This document shows, one piece after another, positions 15,393-22,315 of a stretch of DNA of 23,505 nucleotides. Position 1 is the stretch's first letter. Every line of letters begins with the position of its first letter. A model generated the notes under the pieces. It had not been told where the DNA came from and did no database searches. It was given only the letters and a program-made list of their open reading frames with translations. Location of the stretch: the NCBI GenBank assembly GCA_029784825.1, contig JAFMAU010000028.1, forward strand, positions 1 to 23,505, written 5' to 3'. Both the position numbers and the translations under genes were made by a program. This DNA comes from Nitrososphaerota archaeon (GTDB lineage Archaea > Thermoproteota > Nitrososphaeria > Nitrososphaerales > UBA183).

Positions 15393-16337
15393 TTGCTTAA
15401 ACATGGGGTGCCGGGACGTCGGGCCGAGTCACGCGTGCGGGCCCGGATAAAGAAGAGGCAGCAGATGAGGAGGCTGTCCATTCTGGTCACGGTCCTGATC
15501 ATAGCGGTGTCGCTCGGCGTCGGCGCCTATTTCCTCTCGACCTCGGGGCAGAGTTCCAAGCTAGACCAGTACATCGGACAGCCCGTGTCTTCATCCGATA
15601 TGGCAGCACTCGTGAGCGCCAGCGGCCAGCCGTACGGCCCTGCGGCTCCGGCCACCATGCAGGGCGTCCTTCAGAAGTACAGCGGCGTCCCCTTCACCTC
15701 AGGCGGAAAGCCGACCTTCGTGTACATCGGGGGAGACTTCTGTCCGTACTGCGCGGTAGACAGGTGGGCGCTCGTTCTGGCCCTGATGCGCTTCGGCACC
15801 TTTAGCGGCCTGCACTACATGACTTCTTCTCCGAACGACGTGGGCACAGGCGACTTCGCCACCTTCACATTCGTCGGAAGCAGCTATTCGAGCCAATACA
15901 TCGCCTTCCGCCCCTATGAGGCCTATGACCGGTCCCGCAACCCCCTCCAAACGGTGCCGTCCAATTACTCCGCCCTCTGGAACTCAAAGGCGAGCGGGGG
16001 AGTCCCGTTCCTGAATTTCGGGAACTCATACATCGCGGCCACGTCTGTCCTCGCCGACCCCACCATACTGACGGGGCGGAACTGGACCTCCACAATTGCC
16101 GGGATATCCACCTCTGACGGGGCAGGGATTCAGATCAGGGAAGCGGCTAACCTGATAACTGCGGTCATCTGCAAGCTGACCCAAGGGTCCCCCGCGAGCG
16201 TCTGCAGCGCGAGCCCGATAGGCTCGGAGACCTCCTCCATCGGGGCGCCACATGCGGCTGGGCTGACCATCGTGCCGCCCCAGTCGTTCGTTCTGCAGGG
16301 CCAATCACCCGAGCCCTACCTCAGGCGACTGGCGTGA
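15393..16337 (+). CDS. DUF929-like membrane-anchored thioredoxin-fold protein
   Basis: 314 residues. It has a basic N-terminus, one hydrophobic anchor at about 28-48, and an extracytoplasmic thioredoxin-like domain. The redox motif is C117-P-Y-C120 in FVYIGGDFCPYC. A cis-Pro-type strand is present as GVPFLNFGNSY. The architecture and length match the archaeal DUF929 proteins. It should form or shuffle disulfides in exported proteins. The following VKOR homologue, 22 bases downstream, can reoxidise it, so the pair works like DsbA/DsbB. The start is uncertain: 15393 fits the TATA-like element, but GTG 15435 or ATG 15465 would still leave a complete anchor. Confidence 0.88.
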   Translation: MLKHGVPGRRAESRVRARIKKRQQMRRLSILVTVLIIAVSLGVGAYFLSTSGQSSKLDQYIGQPVSSSDMAALVSASGQPYGPAAPATMQGVLQKYSGVPFTSGGKPTFVYIGGDFCPYCAVDRWALVLALMRFGTFSGLHYMTSSPNDVGTGDFATFTFVGSSYSSQYIAFRPYEAYDRSRNPLQTVPSNYSALWNSKASGGVPFLNFGNSYIAATSVLADPTILTGRNWTSTIAGISTSDGAGIQIREAANLITAVICKLTQGSPASVCSASPIGSETSSIGAPHAAGLTIVPPQSFVLQGQSPEPYLRRLA

Positions 16338-16359
16338 AGCTGGGCCCGATTTCCCCGGG

Positions 16360-16899
16360 GTGCCTTCGATGAGGATATCGAAACTCAAGCTCATCATCCT
16401 GGTTGCGATGTCCGCGGTCGGGCTGTGGGCGTCAGGGACCGTACTAGTAATCTACTACACCCTGGGCCAGGCGCTCCCCCTCTGTCCGACTGGGAGCTAC
16501 TTCGGCATCCACCTCGACTGCGGGGCCGTCCTTGGCAGCCAGTATAGCAAGATCCTGGGGATCCCCCTCGAGCTCCTGGCGCTCTTCTACTTCGCAGTCA
16601 ACCTCGCGATGGTCTACCTCTTCGCGTTCGGGTCGGACCGGGTCTCCAGCCTCTCCCTCCAGGCGCTTTTCCTTTGGCGGTTCATAGGGGTCGCAATCGT
16701 CCCCTACCTCGTGTTCGTCGAGCTATTCCTGCTTCGGGCCATCTGCGTCTACTGCACCATCATGCACGCCGCGATACTCCTGGACTTCTTGGTCGTGAGC
16801 TACTTCCTCTTCTTCGGAAAGAACTCCCCTTGGGGCATGGATGATGGGGAAGATGAGACGCTTCTGTCTCCCCCCGGTAGTCCGCCCTGTAGCCTTTGA
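16360..16899 (+). CDS. Vitamin K epoxide reductase (VKOR) family membrane oxidoreductase
   Basis: 179 residues from a GTG (a second possible start is the ATG at 16369). About four to five hydrophobic segments are present. The loop cysteines are Cys42 (PLCPTG) and Cys54 (LDCGAVLGS). The active-site pair is C129-V-Y-C132 in RAICVYC, the standard C-x2-C of bacterial and archaeal VKOR. The segment SKILGIPLELLALFYF is typical of the family. The enzyme passes electrons from a thioredoxin-fold partner to a quinone. The partner is very likely the DUF929 protein encoded just upstream. The extra C-terminal tail (about 155-179) is polar and Pro/Gly-rich. Confidence 0.93.
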   Translation: MPSMRISKLKLIILVAMSAVGLWASGTVLVIYYTLGQALPLCPTGSYFGIHLDCGAVLGSQYSKILGIPLELLALFYFAVNLAMVYLFAFGSDRVSSLSLQALFLWRFIGVAIVPYLVFVELFLLRAICVYCTIMHAAILLDFLVVSYFLFFGKNSPWGMDDGEDETLLSPPGSPPCSL

Positions 16900-16907
16900 A
16901 AGCCGCT

Positions 16908-17966
16908 TCAGACAACCGTCTTTACGGTCGAGAGTCCTAGGAATTCCCCGAGGCCAGCCGCCTCTTCGCGAACCTTGGCTGCGACCGCTCCGTGGAGTCT
17001 GGCGAAGGGAGCGACATTGACTTCCAACTGTTCCTTGACCCGCTTGTACGACCACACGCCCACGGCCCGGCCGTCGACCAGCACCACAGGGGACACCCAG
17101 CCCTGGTCTCGATAGACCTTCTTGTGGTTCCGCGCGTCCACGATGTTCCTGTGGGATTTGTGTCCCAGCAAGAAGCCGTCGAAGTTCGGGAGCAGTTTCA
17201 CTGTTGGCGACTCTATCTTCGCCTTCTCCAGCTCGGTCAGGTCCGACTCGAGAACCGCCGCCTTCCAGCCCTCGATTTCGACCTCCGCGACCTTCCCAGC
17301 GGCCCCCGCCCACATCTCCTTCACGTCCCTCATGTACAACCCCATCCAGAGGGCGAAGTCAGCCATCGTCGCAGGCCCGAACGCTTTCAGGTATCTGATG
17401 AGCAGCTCTTCTTCGGCGCGCTCCTGAGGAACGTCCCTCCACTTGGGAACCCATCGGTCTGCCCTGACGTAGGTAGACTCGTTTCCGACGTTCGGCCCCG
17501 AGCATATGACGTCCCTGGCGGCGACCGCGTGCAGGAGGAAGCCCACAGGAATCAGCTTTCCCCCCACCTCGACCCAGGGCACCGCCCTGCTATCCCCCCA
17601 CCCCCCTCCGGCCTTCAGTTTCATCGTGTACCCACGTCCCTGCAGCAGGCGTGCGATCTCGTTTCGCGACCGGGGCTCCGAAAGGATGTCCACGACGCCA
17701 TCAAGCGCCCTGTCGAGTTGCTGCTTGGACGAGACCCGGGCGAGGGCCCAGCGGTAGTTGTACTCAGGCCGCTTCGCAGTCCCTCTGGCGAAGAGCGCCA
17801 GCTCGCCCGACGGGAGGAGGAACATCGTCCTCCTCATGGCCCACGCCCTCACCAGGGTCTTCTTCTTCCAGATCGCCGAGTCAAGGTCTTGGACTCTGCA
17901 CGCCTTCGATCTGGCCCAGATCGATAATTGGGCCGCCGAGAGGACCTGGGCCTGGGCCCCTGCCAT
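16908..17966 (-). CDS. Winged-helix DNA-binding protein of the HTH_42/AlkZ-like family
   Basis: 352 residues from the first canonical start at 17966. The block AGAQAQVLSAAQLSIWAR with KTLVRAWAMRRTMFLLP is typical of the N-terminus of HTH_42 proteins, which include the AlkZ DNA glycosylase of interstrand-crosslink repair. The rest has three winged-helix-like sections and ends in a beta barrel part (VVLVDGRAVGVWSY). The conserved Q-x-Q region is present (GAQAQ). The frame continues upstream as SWRQTIAFRLARHHLTDGAPG, a recognisable family N-terminus, but no ATG, GTG or TTG precedes it. The true start is probably near 18065. It may be a DNA glycosylase or a DNA-binding regulator; the two cannot be separated here. 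Confidence 0.82.
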   Translation of the reverse strand: MAGAQAQVLSAAQLSIWARSKACRVQDLDSAIWKKKTLVRAWAMRRTMFLLPSGELALFARGTAKRPEYNYRWALARVSSKQQLDRALDGVVDILSEPRSRNEIARLLQGRGYTMKLKAGGGWGDSRAVPWVEVGGKLIPVGFLLHAVAARDVICSGPNVGNESTYVRADRWVPKWRDVPQERAEEELLIRYLKAFGPATMADFALWMGLYMRDVKEMWAGAAGKVAEVEIEGWKAAVLESDLTELEKAKIESPTVKLLPNFDGFLLGHKSHRNIVDARNHKKVYRDQGWVSPVVLVDGRAVGVWSYKRVKEQLEVNVAPFARLHGAVAAKVREEAAGLGEFLGLSTVKTVV

Positions 17967-18098
17967 ATCCTTGACGACCAGGACCGGGTCAACCCCGGGT
18001 GCCCCATCCGTGAGGTGGTGTCTGGCGAGCCTGAACGCTATCGTCTGTCGCCAAGAGACTTGTATTCCGGCTTCCCCTCGTGGAATGCTGTTCCCGGG

Positions 18099-18107
18099 CT
18101 ATAAATC
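18099..18107 (-). promoter_or_regulatory. TATA-like box for the HTH_42/AlkZ-like gene
   Basis: GATTTATAG on the minus strand predicts transcription from about 18077. A transcript starting there would include the conserved upstream SWRQ segment, supporting a start upstream of 17966. Read on the plus strand the same bases give TATAAAT, so the direction is ambiguous. Confidence 0.4.
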
Positions 18108-18119
18108 CCGCACGCCTGT

Positions 18120-18408
18120 TACCCTGGTTCATCCCAAGCTTCCCCGGAGCAGCCCAAGTCGGAGCAGTCGGGTTCTGCGCGGCCGTCGGCCGGCCGCACT
18201 TCAGCCTCGGTAGCTGACGGGTGCGAGTCCTTGAGGTCGGTGCCCTGTGAACCTAACGTGGGGGGTGGACTCCAACCCAACATTTGGAGAGGAGATTGAA
18301 CCGCCTGGTTCGCATGCGTGCGGTGACGAACGAGCCCAATTTCCTTCCCGCTGGTGGTACGTGTAGGCACCCACTTTCAAGGACGACAGAGGGGATTCAA
18401 CCGGGCTC
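18120..18408 (-). ncRNA. Candidate structured RNA of unidentified class
   Basis: No credible protein is encoded between about 18100 and 18463. The ends of this stretch are complementary: 18122-18135 pairs with 18392-18405 (CCC, GGTT and ATCCC, 12 pairs with small bulges), enclosing about 255 bases. Inside are hairpins at 18179-18197 (7 pairs), 18201-18217 within 18195-18225 (10 pairs in two steps), 18270-18289 (6 pairs) and 18298-18311 (5 pairs). A TATA-like TATTTAT on the minus strand at 18431-18437 would place the transcript start near 18407, two bases outside the closing helix, so I favour the minus strand. A CAGAACCCG box near the 3' part recalls the conserved 3' box of RNase P RNA, but its P4 partner does not fit. 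Class unassigned. Confidence 0.35.
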
Positions 18409-18428
18409 CATTCGAATTCGCCTTGGGA

Positions 18429-18437
18429 GGATAAATA
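18429..18437. promoter_or_regulatory. TATA-like box ahead of the PaiB-like gene (and possibly the structured RNA)
   Basis: GGATAAATA lies about 27-35 bases ahead of the TTG at 18464 on the plus strand. Read on the minus strand, TATTTATCC is about 27 bases ahead of the closing helix of the candidate RNA. Confidence 0.4.
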
Positions 18438-18463
18438 GCGCTAGGTTGAACAGCGGGATTGGC

Positions 18464-19102
18464 TTGTATATTCCGAGATGGTTCAAGGAAGACAGAATAG
18501 AAGTGCTGCATGCAGAGGTCAACAAGATAAGCTTCGGGACCATAATCACCACCGGCCCTCCTGGGATAATGGCCAGTCACGTGCCAATGCTCATCGACCC
18601 GTCGAGGGGGCGCCTAGGGACTCTATTCGGCCATTTGGCAAGAGGTAACCCGCAATGGAGGGAGTCGTCGACAGGCGAAGGTCTCGCGACTTTCATGGGG
18701 CCTGACGCCTATGTCACTCCCAATTGGTATCCGACCAAGAAGAAAGATGGCAAGACGGTGCCCACCTGGAACTACATTGAGGTCCAAGCCCGAGGTCCTG
18801 TCCACTTCTTCGAAGACCCCAAGGAGCTCTTGGAAGTCGTTACTGTTCTGACCAACCACCATGAATCGGATTCTGAGAAGCCTTGGAGCGTTTCCGAGGC
18901 GCCCGCCGATTACATCAGCAAAGAGTCGAAATCAATCGTTGGCTTTGAGATGCGGATCTCGAAGATCGAGGGCAAGTGGAAGCTGAGCCAGAACAGGGCC
19001 AAGGAAGACTGGGAGGGCGTCAAGCTAGGCTTGGCCAAGCGCAACCGGCCCGGAGACGCTTCCGTCGTAAGGGAAATGCAGACCCGCGAACCAAGCGCAT
19101 GA
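18464..19102 (+). CDS. PaiB-like FMN-binding protein
   Basis: 212 residues from a TTG. The N-terminus YIPRWFKEDRIEVLHAEV and the blocks GTIITTGPPGIMASHVPMLID, GTLFGHLARGNPQW, GPDAYVTPNWYPTKK, VPTWNYIEVQARG and EGKWKLSQN are characteristic of PaiB/FMN-binding negative transcriptional regulators with a split-barrel flavin fold. The family was named from Bacillus PaiB, a repressor of protease and sporulation genes; many members are probably flavin enzymes instead. The TTG is chosen because the family begins with MYIP and a TATA-like box lies just upstream. Its stop is three bases from the convergent tRNA gene. Confidence 0.9.
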   Translation: MYIPRWFKEDRIEVLHAEVNKISFGTIITTGPPGIMASHVPMLIDPSRGRLGTLFGHLARGNPQWRESSTGEGLATFMGPDAYVTPNWYPTKKKDGKTVPTWNYIEVQARGPVHFFEDPKELLEVVTVLTNHHESDSEKPWSVSEAPADYISKESKSIVGFEMRISKIEGKWKLSQNRAKEDWEGVKLGLAKRNRPGDASVVREMQTREPSA

Positions 19103-19104
19103 TG

Positions 19105-19189
19105 TGCGGGGGGTGGGATTCGAACCCACGAACCCCTGAGGGACGAGGTCCTAAGCCTCGCGCCGTTGACCAGGCTGGGCGACCCCCGC
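19105..19189 (-). tRNA. tRNA-Leu (anticodon UAG)
   Basis: An 85-base class II tRNA on the minus strand. The acceptor stem pairs 19183-19189 with 19106-19112 (GCGGGGG/CCCCCGC) and the discriminator is A. The T arm at 19113-19129 has the loop TTCGAAT. The anticodon arm is GCGAGG-CTTAGGA-CCTCG with anticodon TAG, which reads CUA codons. A long variable arm follows (CCCTCAGGGG), as expected for tRNA-Leu. CCA is not encoded and no intron is seen. A TATA-like GTTATAG (19215-19221) is centred about 28 bases before its 5' end. Confidence 0.95.
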
Positions 19190-19214
19190 AGAGGAGGACG
19201 GCCCATACCTGAAA

Positions 19215-19221
19215 CTATAAC
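19215..19221 (-). promoter_or_regulatory. TATA box for tRNA-Leu
   Basis: GTTATAG on the minus strand is about 28 bases upstream of the tRNA 5' end at 19189. Confidence 0.45.
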
Positions 19222-19331
19222 GGTTATCGTGCCCGCTCGCCGTTCCCGCCTGGGAAGCGCCCTAGGAGGGCCTTGCAGTCCCTCTCATGCAGGCTCGCTC
19301 GATGCCCTTGAAAGCGGTGTCCAATTTCATG

Positions 19332-19340
19332 GATTAAAAT
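19332..19340 (+). promoter_or_regulatory. TATA-like box for the glycosyltransferase gene
   Basis: GATTAAAAT lies about 43-51 bases ahead of the TTG at 19383, giving an estimated leader of about 20 bases. Between the tRNA and this box I see only the tRNA promoter and nothing coding. Confidence 0.4.
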
Positions 19341-19382
19341 CGGCCCGACTCTCAGTGGCTGCGTGAAAGGTTAGGGAATAAG

Positions 19383-20546
19383 TTGGAATTCACCCTTCTC
19401 GTCTTCCTTGCCCTTCTCGTTGTGGCCCTGGTTCGGGTCCTCAGCCTCTGGTTCCTATCGATAGCCTACAGCTTCAGGAGAGCAAGCGCCCCGGTCGCCA
19501 GCGACAGGATCTCAGTGATCGTTCCGGCCTTCAACGAGGAGAAGAGCATAGCCTCCAGCATCGACTCTCTCCTATCCCAGGACTACGGCAACTACGAAGT
19601 GGTGATCGTGGACGACGGCTCCAGTGACAGGACTTTCGAAGTCGCAAAGGGATTCGAAGGCCCGAAGGTGAAGGTGATCCACCAGGACAACAGGGGGAAG
19701 TCAGAGGCGCTCAACACAGGCATCAGGGCGTGCTCCGGTTCCATAATACTGACGGTCGACGCCGACACGAGGCTGAACCAAGGGGCGCTCACCGCGCTAG
19801 CAAGGAGGTTCGCTTCGGACCCCAAATTGGGGGCTCTTTCGGGCAACGTCAAGGTGGACAGACCGAGGGGCCTCCTCCAAAGGCTGCAGGAGGTGGAGTA
19901 CACCGCCGGGATCGGCCTGAACCGGAAGGGGCAGTCGATGCTTTCGACAGTGATGATTGTCCCTGGCCCGATCGCGGCGTTCAAGAAGGAAGCTGTGGAG
20001 AAGGTGGGCTATTTCTCGCCGCACACATTCGCCGAGGACTTCGACATCACCCTTGCGATACTGAGGGAGAGGTACAGGGTGCAGTATGAGGACGCAGCCA
20101 TAGCGTACACGATAGCTCCGAGGGGGGTCGAAGACCTTCTCAAGCAGAGGCGGAGATGGTACAGGGGGATGATGCAGGTGCTCGCCAAGCACGAAGACAT
20201 GTTCTTCAGAAAGCGCTACGGCATCGCCGGCCTCTACGGGATCCCGTACATGTGGTATGACACCGTTTCGCCCATCATCAACCTCTTCTTGGCGCTTTTC
20301 GCCGTAATCGCCGGGTTCGCCTCCGGCGACTGGGCGCCGATACTGTACGGGCTTGCCGGGTACTGGGTCCTCCAGACCGTCGTGGCGGTCTCCGCCATTG
20401 CGCTCGACAAGGAGCGGAGGCCGTGGCAGATAGTCGTCAGCCCACTGCTCATCTTCTACAGCACCTTCTTGGACGGGATCAGGGCCGCTGCGTTTATGGA
20501 AGAGGTCCTCAGCCTGAGAATGAAGTGGGAGAAGCCGGCGCGGTGA
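19383..20546 (+). CDS. Processive family 2 glycosyltransferase (membrane-embedded, polysaccharide synthase-like)
   Basis: 387 residues from a TTG. One N-terminal hydrophobic segment (about 4-27), a cytoplasmic GT-A domain, and about three C-terminal hydrophobic segments (about 297-313, 320-342 and 348-366). The nucleotide-sugar and metal motifs are VDDGSSD (Asp77, Asp78) and VDADT (Asp126, Asp128). The catalytic-base region is FAEDFD (Glu218, Asp219) and the acceptor motif is QRRRW (255-259). These are the marks of processive beta-glycosyltransferases such as cellulose, hyaluronan and poly-N-acetylglucosamine synthases. The protein would add sugars at the cytoplasmic face and extrude a chain. 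It lies seven bases ahead of a Ser/Thr-rich exported protein, so it may also supply glycans for surface proteins; that is inferred. Confidence 0.93.
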   Translation: MEFTLLVFLALLVVALVRVLSLWFLSIAYSFRRASAPVASDRISVIVPAFNEEKSIASSIDSLLSQDYGNYEVVIVDDGSSDRTFEVAKGFEGPKVKVIHQDNRGKSEALNTGIRACSGSIILTVDADTRLNQGALTALARRFASDPKLGALSGNVKVDRPRGLLQRLQEVEYTAGIGLNRKGQSMLSTVMIVPGPIAAFKKEAVEKVGYFSPHTFAEDFDITLAILRERYRVQYEDAAIAYTIAPRGVEDLLKQRRRWYRGMMQVLAKHEDMFFRKRYGIAGLYGIPYMWYDTVSPIINLFLALFAVIAGFASGDWAPILYGLAGYWVLQTVVAVSAIALDKERRPWQIVVSPLLIFYSTFLDGIRAAAFMEEVLSLRMKWEKPAR

Positions 20547-20553
20547 AAACCTG

Positions 20554-21309
20554 ATGGCTGTCCCTTCCGACTACACGATTGTAGGCACCGTCCTCGCCCT
20601 GGCAATTGCAATACTCCTGCTCTGCGGTCTCGCCCTCTACGTCGCGTTCAGGCTGCGCGAGACACTCAGGGACGAGAAGGGAGGGAGCACGAGGGCCGTC
20701 AAGGTCGCCTTTCTCGTCGGCCTACTGTTCCTATCCGGAGGGATGTTCTACTTCTTTGCCTCTGGATTCGCTTCCCCGAATGGCGGCACCGTGATTCAGA
20801 CGACCTCGTCGGCTTCGAGCTCCACCCTGTCAGGCGCAAGCTCGATCGCCTCGACTTCCCACAGCAGCTCGACCGTCGCCTCCACGTCCACCAGCTCTGC
20901 GACCAGCTCCACGAGCACCGCGGCGACCACCTCTGGCCAGACCGTGAACATGCCCGCTCCTTCCTGCGCCGGCATGCGCGTAACGCAGGGCACGACGTTC
21001 TCCTGCAACGTGTACATCTATGACTCCGGGAGCTCGACCTTCGGCAGCGCCACCCTCGTCTCTTCCGGGGACCTGACGAAGTTCTCCTTCTTGAGCTGCG
21101 ACGAATCCGTCAACGGGGGCCAATCCTCACCTGTCTCGTGCTCCGGCAATTCCGTCGCAGTGGGGAGCATCGTGCCGAACACCATCGTCCTGACCCTTAC
21201 AATCCAGGCGCCTTCGCAGTCCGGCCAGAACAGCAACTGCCTGCTCACGCTCAGCGCCAATGGGATCCAGCCGATATCTGTCACCTTCGGCATCCAGGTC
21301 ACTGCATAG
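20554..21309 (+). CDS. Ser/Thr-rich membrane-anchored surface protein
   Basis: 251 residues. Two hydrophobic segments (about 8-31 and 48-70) flank a short charged loop (FRLRETLRDEKGGSTRAVK). A Ser/Thr/Ala-only linker (about 80-127) follows, and then a compact Cys-containing domain (about 128-251) rich in beta-type sequence. Extracytoplasmic Cys lie in PSCAG, FSCNV, LSCDE, VSCSG and NCLL, an odd number (five), so at least one is unpaired or intermolecular. The linker is a plausible O-glycosylation target. I do not recognise the domain. It is translated seven bases after the glycosyltransferase, suggesting co-expression. Confidence 0.75.
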   Translation: MAVPSDYTIVGTVLALAIAILLLCGLALYVAFRLRETLRDEKGGSTRAVKVAFLVGLLFLSGGMFYFFASGFASPNGGTVIQTTSSASSSTLSGASSIASTSHSSSTVASTSTSSATSSTSTAATTSGQTVNMPAPSCAGMRVTQGTTFSCNVYIYDSGSSTFGSATLVSSGDLTKFSFLSCDESVNGGQSSPVSCSGNSVAVGSIVPNTIVLTLTIQAPSQSGQNSNCLLTLSANGIQPISVTFGIQVTA

Positions 21310-21395
21310 AGCAGAAATCCATGCAACATCGCCTCATTTCAGCTTCAAATCCCCTTAATCCGGCGTTCTCGACCGTTCAATAGCATTGGATTAAG

Positions 21396-22220
21396 ATGAA
21401 AGCGAAGTCGAGGGTTCTTCGAATGAATAAAACCACGATTGGTATTCTCGTGCTCCTGGTAGCCATAGGGCTATCGGCGTACGCGCTCACAACCTACATG
21501 CCAAGTCAGTCAAACATCTCATCCACATCGGGTCAGGGAAGCGCAGGTACAGGGACCATGAACATCTACCTCGCAGACCCCCCGCCCCAGAACCAGACTT
21601 TGAAGTACCTGCTCATCAATGTCACCAGCGTCACCCTGAAGTATTCGTCGAACGCGGCACAGGCAAGTTCGACGACCACGGCGTCAAGCTCCGCGACAAG
21701 CTCCTCGATTGCGAGCTCGTCTACATCCACTGCCTCCACTTCCAGCGCCTCCACTTCCACTGCGTCGACTTCCAGCCCCTCAACTCAGGGTAGCAGCTTG
21801 GTGCCCAAGTACACCTTCAACGTCAGCTCAAGCCTGGGGACGAACGTCAACCTCACCAAGCTTCAGGGCCCTGGAGTCCTACTTGGGAGCCCCAAGGTGC
21901 CTGCCGGCAACGTCACAGGCATCATACTGAACATAACCGGTGCCAGGGCGTTCTGGACCACCGGGGGCTCGACCCAGCTGAAGGTGGTCGCTGACGGGAA
22001 GCTCATGATCAACGTCCACTTCACGGTCCAGTCCAGCGGGACAACCAACCTCACCCTGAACCTCGTCCCGGGCGACATACACGTTAGCCCCGGCCAGGCG
22101 TCGGTGCTCAGGCCAGTGGTCCACGTGACCGCCGTGAGCAACGGCCCGCAGGGAACCCAGACCGTCACCACATCAGAGAGCGAAACAGAATCCACGACCT
22201 CGAGCTCAAGCTCGACATAG
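21396..22220 (+). CDS. Membrane-anchored DUF4382-like surface protein with Ser/Thr-rich insert
   Basis: 274 residues. The N-terminal anchor is at about 13-33. The strand block GTMNIYLADPPPQN...YLLINVTSVTLKYS at about 52-84 matches the start of the DUF4382 domain. This is interrupted by a low-complexity Ser/Thr/Ala stretch (about 88-131), after which the domain resumes with NLTKLQGPGVLLGSPKVPAGNVTGIILNI and KVVADGKLMINVHF. The tail (about 255-274) is again Ser/Thr/Glu-rich. Many N-x-S/T sites are present (NVTS, NVSS, NLTK, NVTG, NITG, NLTL), so glycosylation is likely. A second Met at 21423 could be the start. It ends at a hairpin terminator. Confidence 0.8.
   Translation: MKAKSRVLRMNKTTIGILVLLVAIGLSAYALTTYMPSQSNISSTSGQGSAGTGTMNIYLADPPPQNQTLKYLLINVTSVTLKYSSNAAQASSTTTASSSATSSSIASSSTSTASTSSASTSTASTSSPSTQGSSLVPKYTFNVSSSLGTNVNLTKLQGPGVLLGSPKVPAGNVTGIILNITGARAFWTTGGSTQLKVVADGKLMINVHFTVQSSGTTNLTLNLVPGDIHVSPGQASVLRPVVHVTAVSNGPQGTQTVTTSESETESTTSSSSST
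21661..21785. repeat. Low-complexity Ser/Thr coding tandem repeat
   Basis: Imperfect repeats of tcCACTtCCagcgcC-type units encode the Ser/Thr/Ala linker in the middle of the DUF4382-like protein. A similar composition occurs in the preceding gene (about 20790-20935). Such repeats change length easily by slippage. Confidence 0.6.
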
Positions 22221-22225
22221 AGACC

Positions 22226-22256
22226 GAGGGTCCACGGACCCTCACCTTCTCTTTTT
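22226..22256 (+). terminator. Hairpin terminator after the surface-protein genes
   Basis: GAGGGTCC (22226-22233) and GGACCCTC (22236-22243) form an 8-bp inverted repeat with a 2-base centre (practically 7 pairs with a 4-base loop). A T5 run follows at 22252-22256. It stands just after the TAG of the last plus-strand gene. Confidence 0.65.
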
Positions 22257-22315
22257 GCTGGCCCCTGATGGCGCCACCACTTCAGAGCTTTTGGTCATGC
22301 CTGGGCCATGACGGT

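Noticed and set aside
18218..18275. TPP or cobalamin riboswitch upstream of the PaiB-like gene
   Set aside because: GGGTGC and GTGAACCT resemble pieces of the aptamers, but CTGAGA and the 3' half of TPP, and the conserved core of cobalamin elements, are not present.
18120..18408. RNase P RNA on the minus strand
   Set aside because: P1-like end pairing, a GGAAGGAAA box and a CAGAACCCG box are suggestive, but the P4 helix that those boxes must form does not pair well (GGAAATTGGG against CCCGACTGC), and the GGCUUA and GGUAAGAG-type boxes are missing. I left the class open.
18120..18408. SRP (7S) RNA on the plus strand
   Set aside because: GGTGCCCTGTGAACC recalls the Alu-domain loop and GGAGCAG occurs twice, but in the wrong order, and the GGAA-type helix 8 loop is absent.
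18284..18463. Long N-terminal extension of the PaiB-like protein
   Set aside because: The frame is open, but the family starts at the YIPRWF block, and the upstream residues lack any family similarity and contain the TATA-like box.
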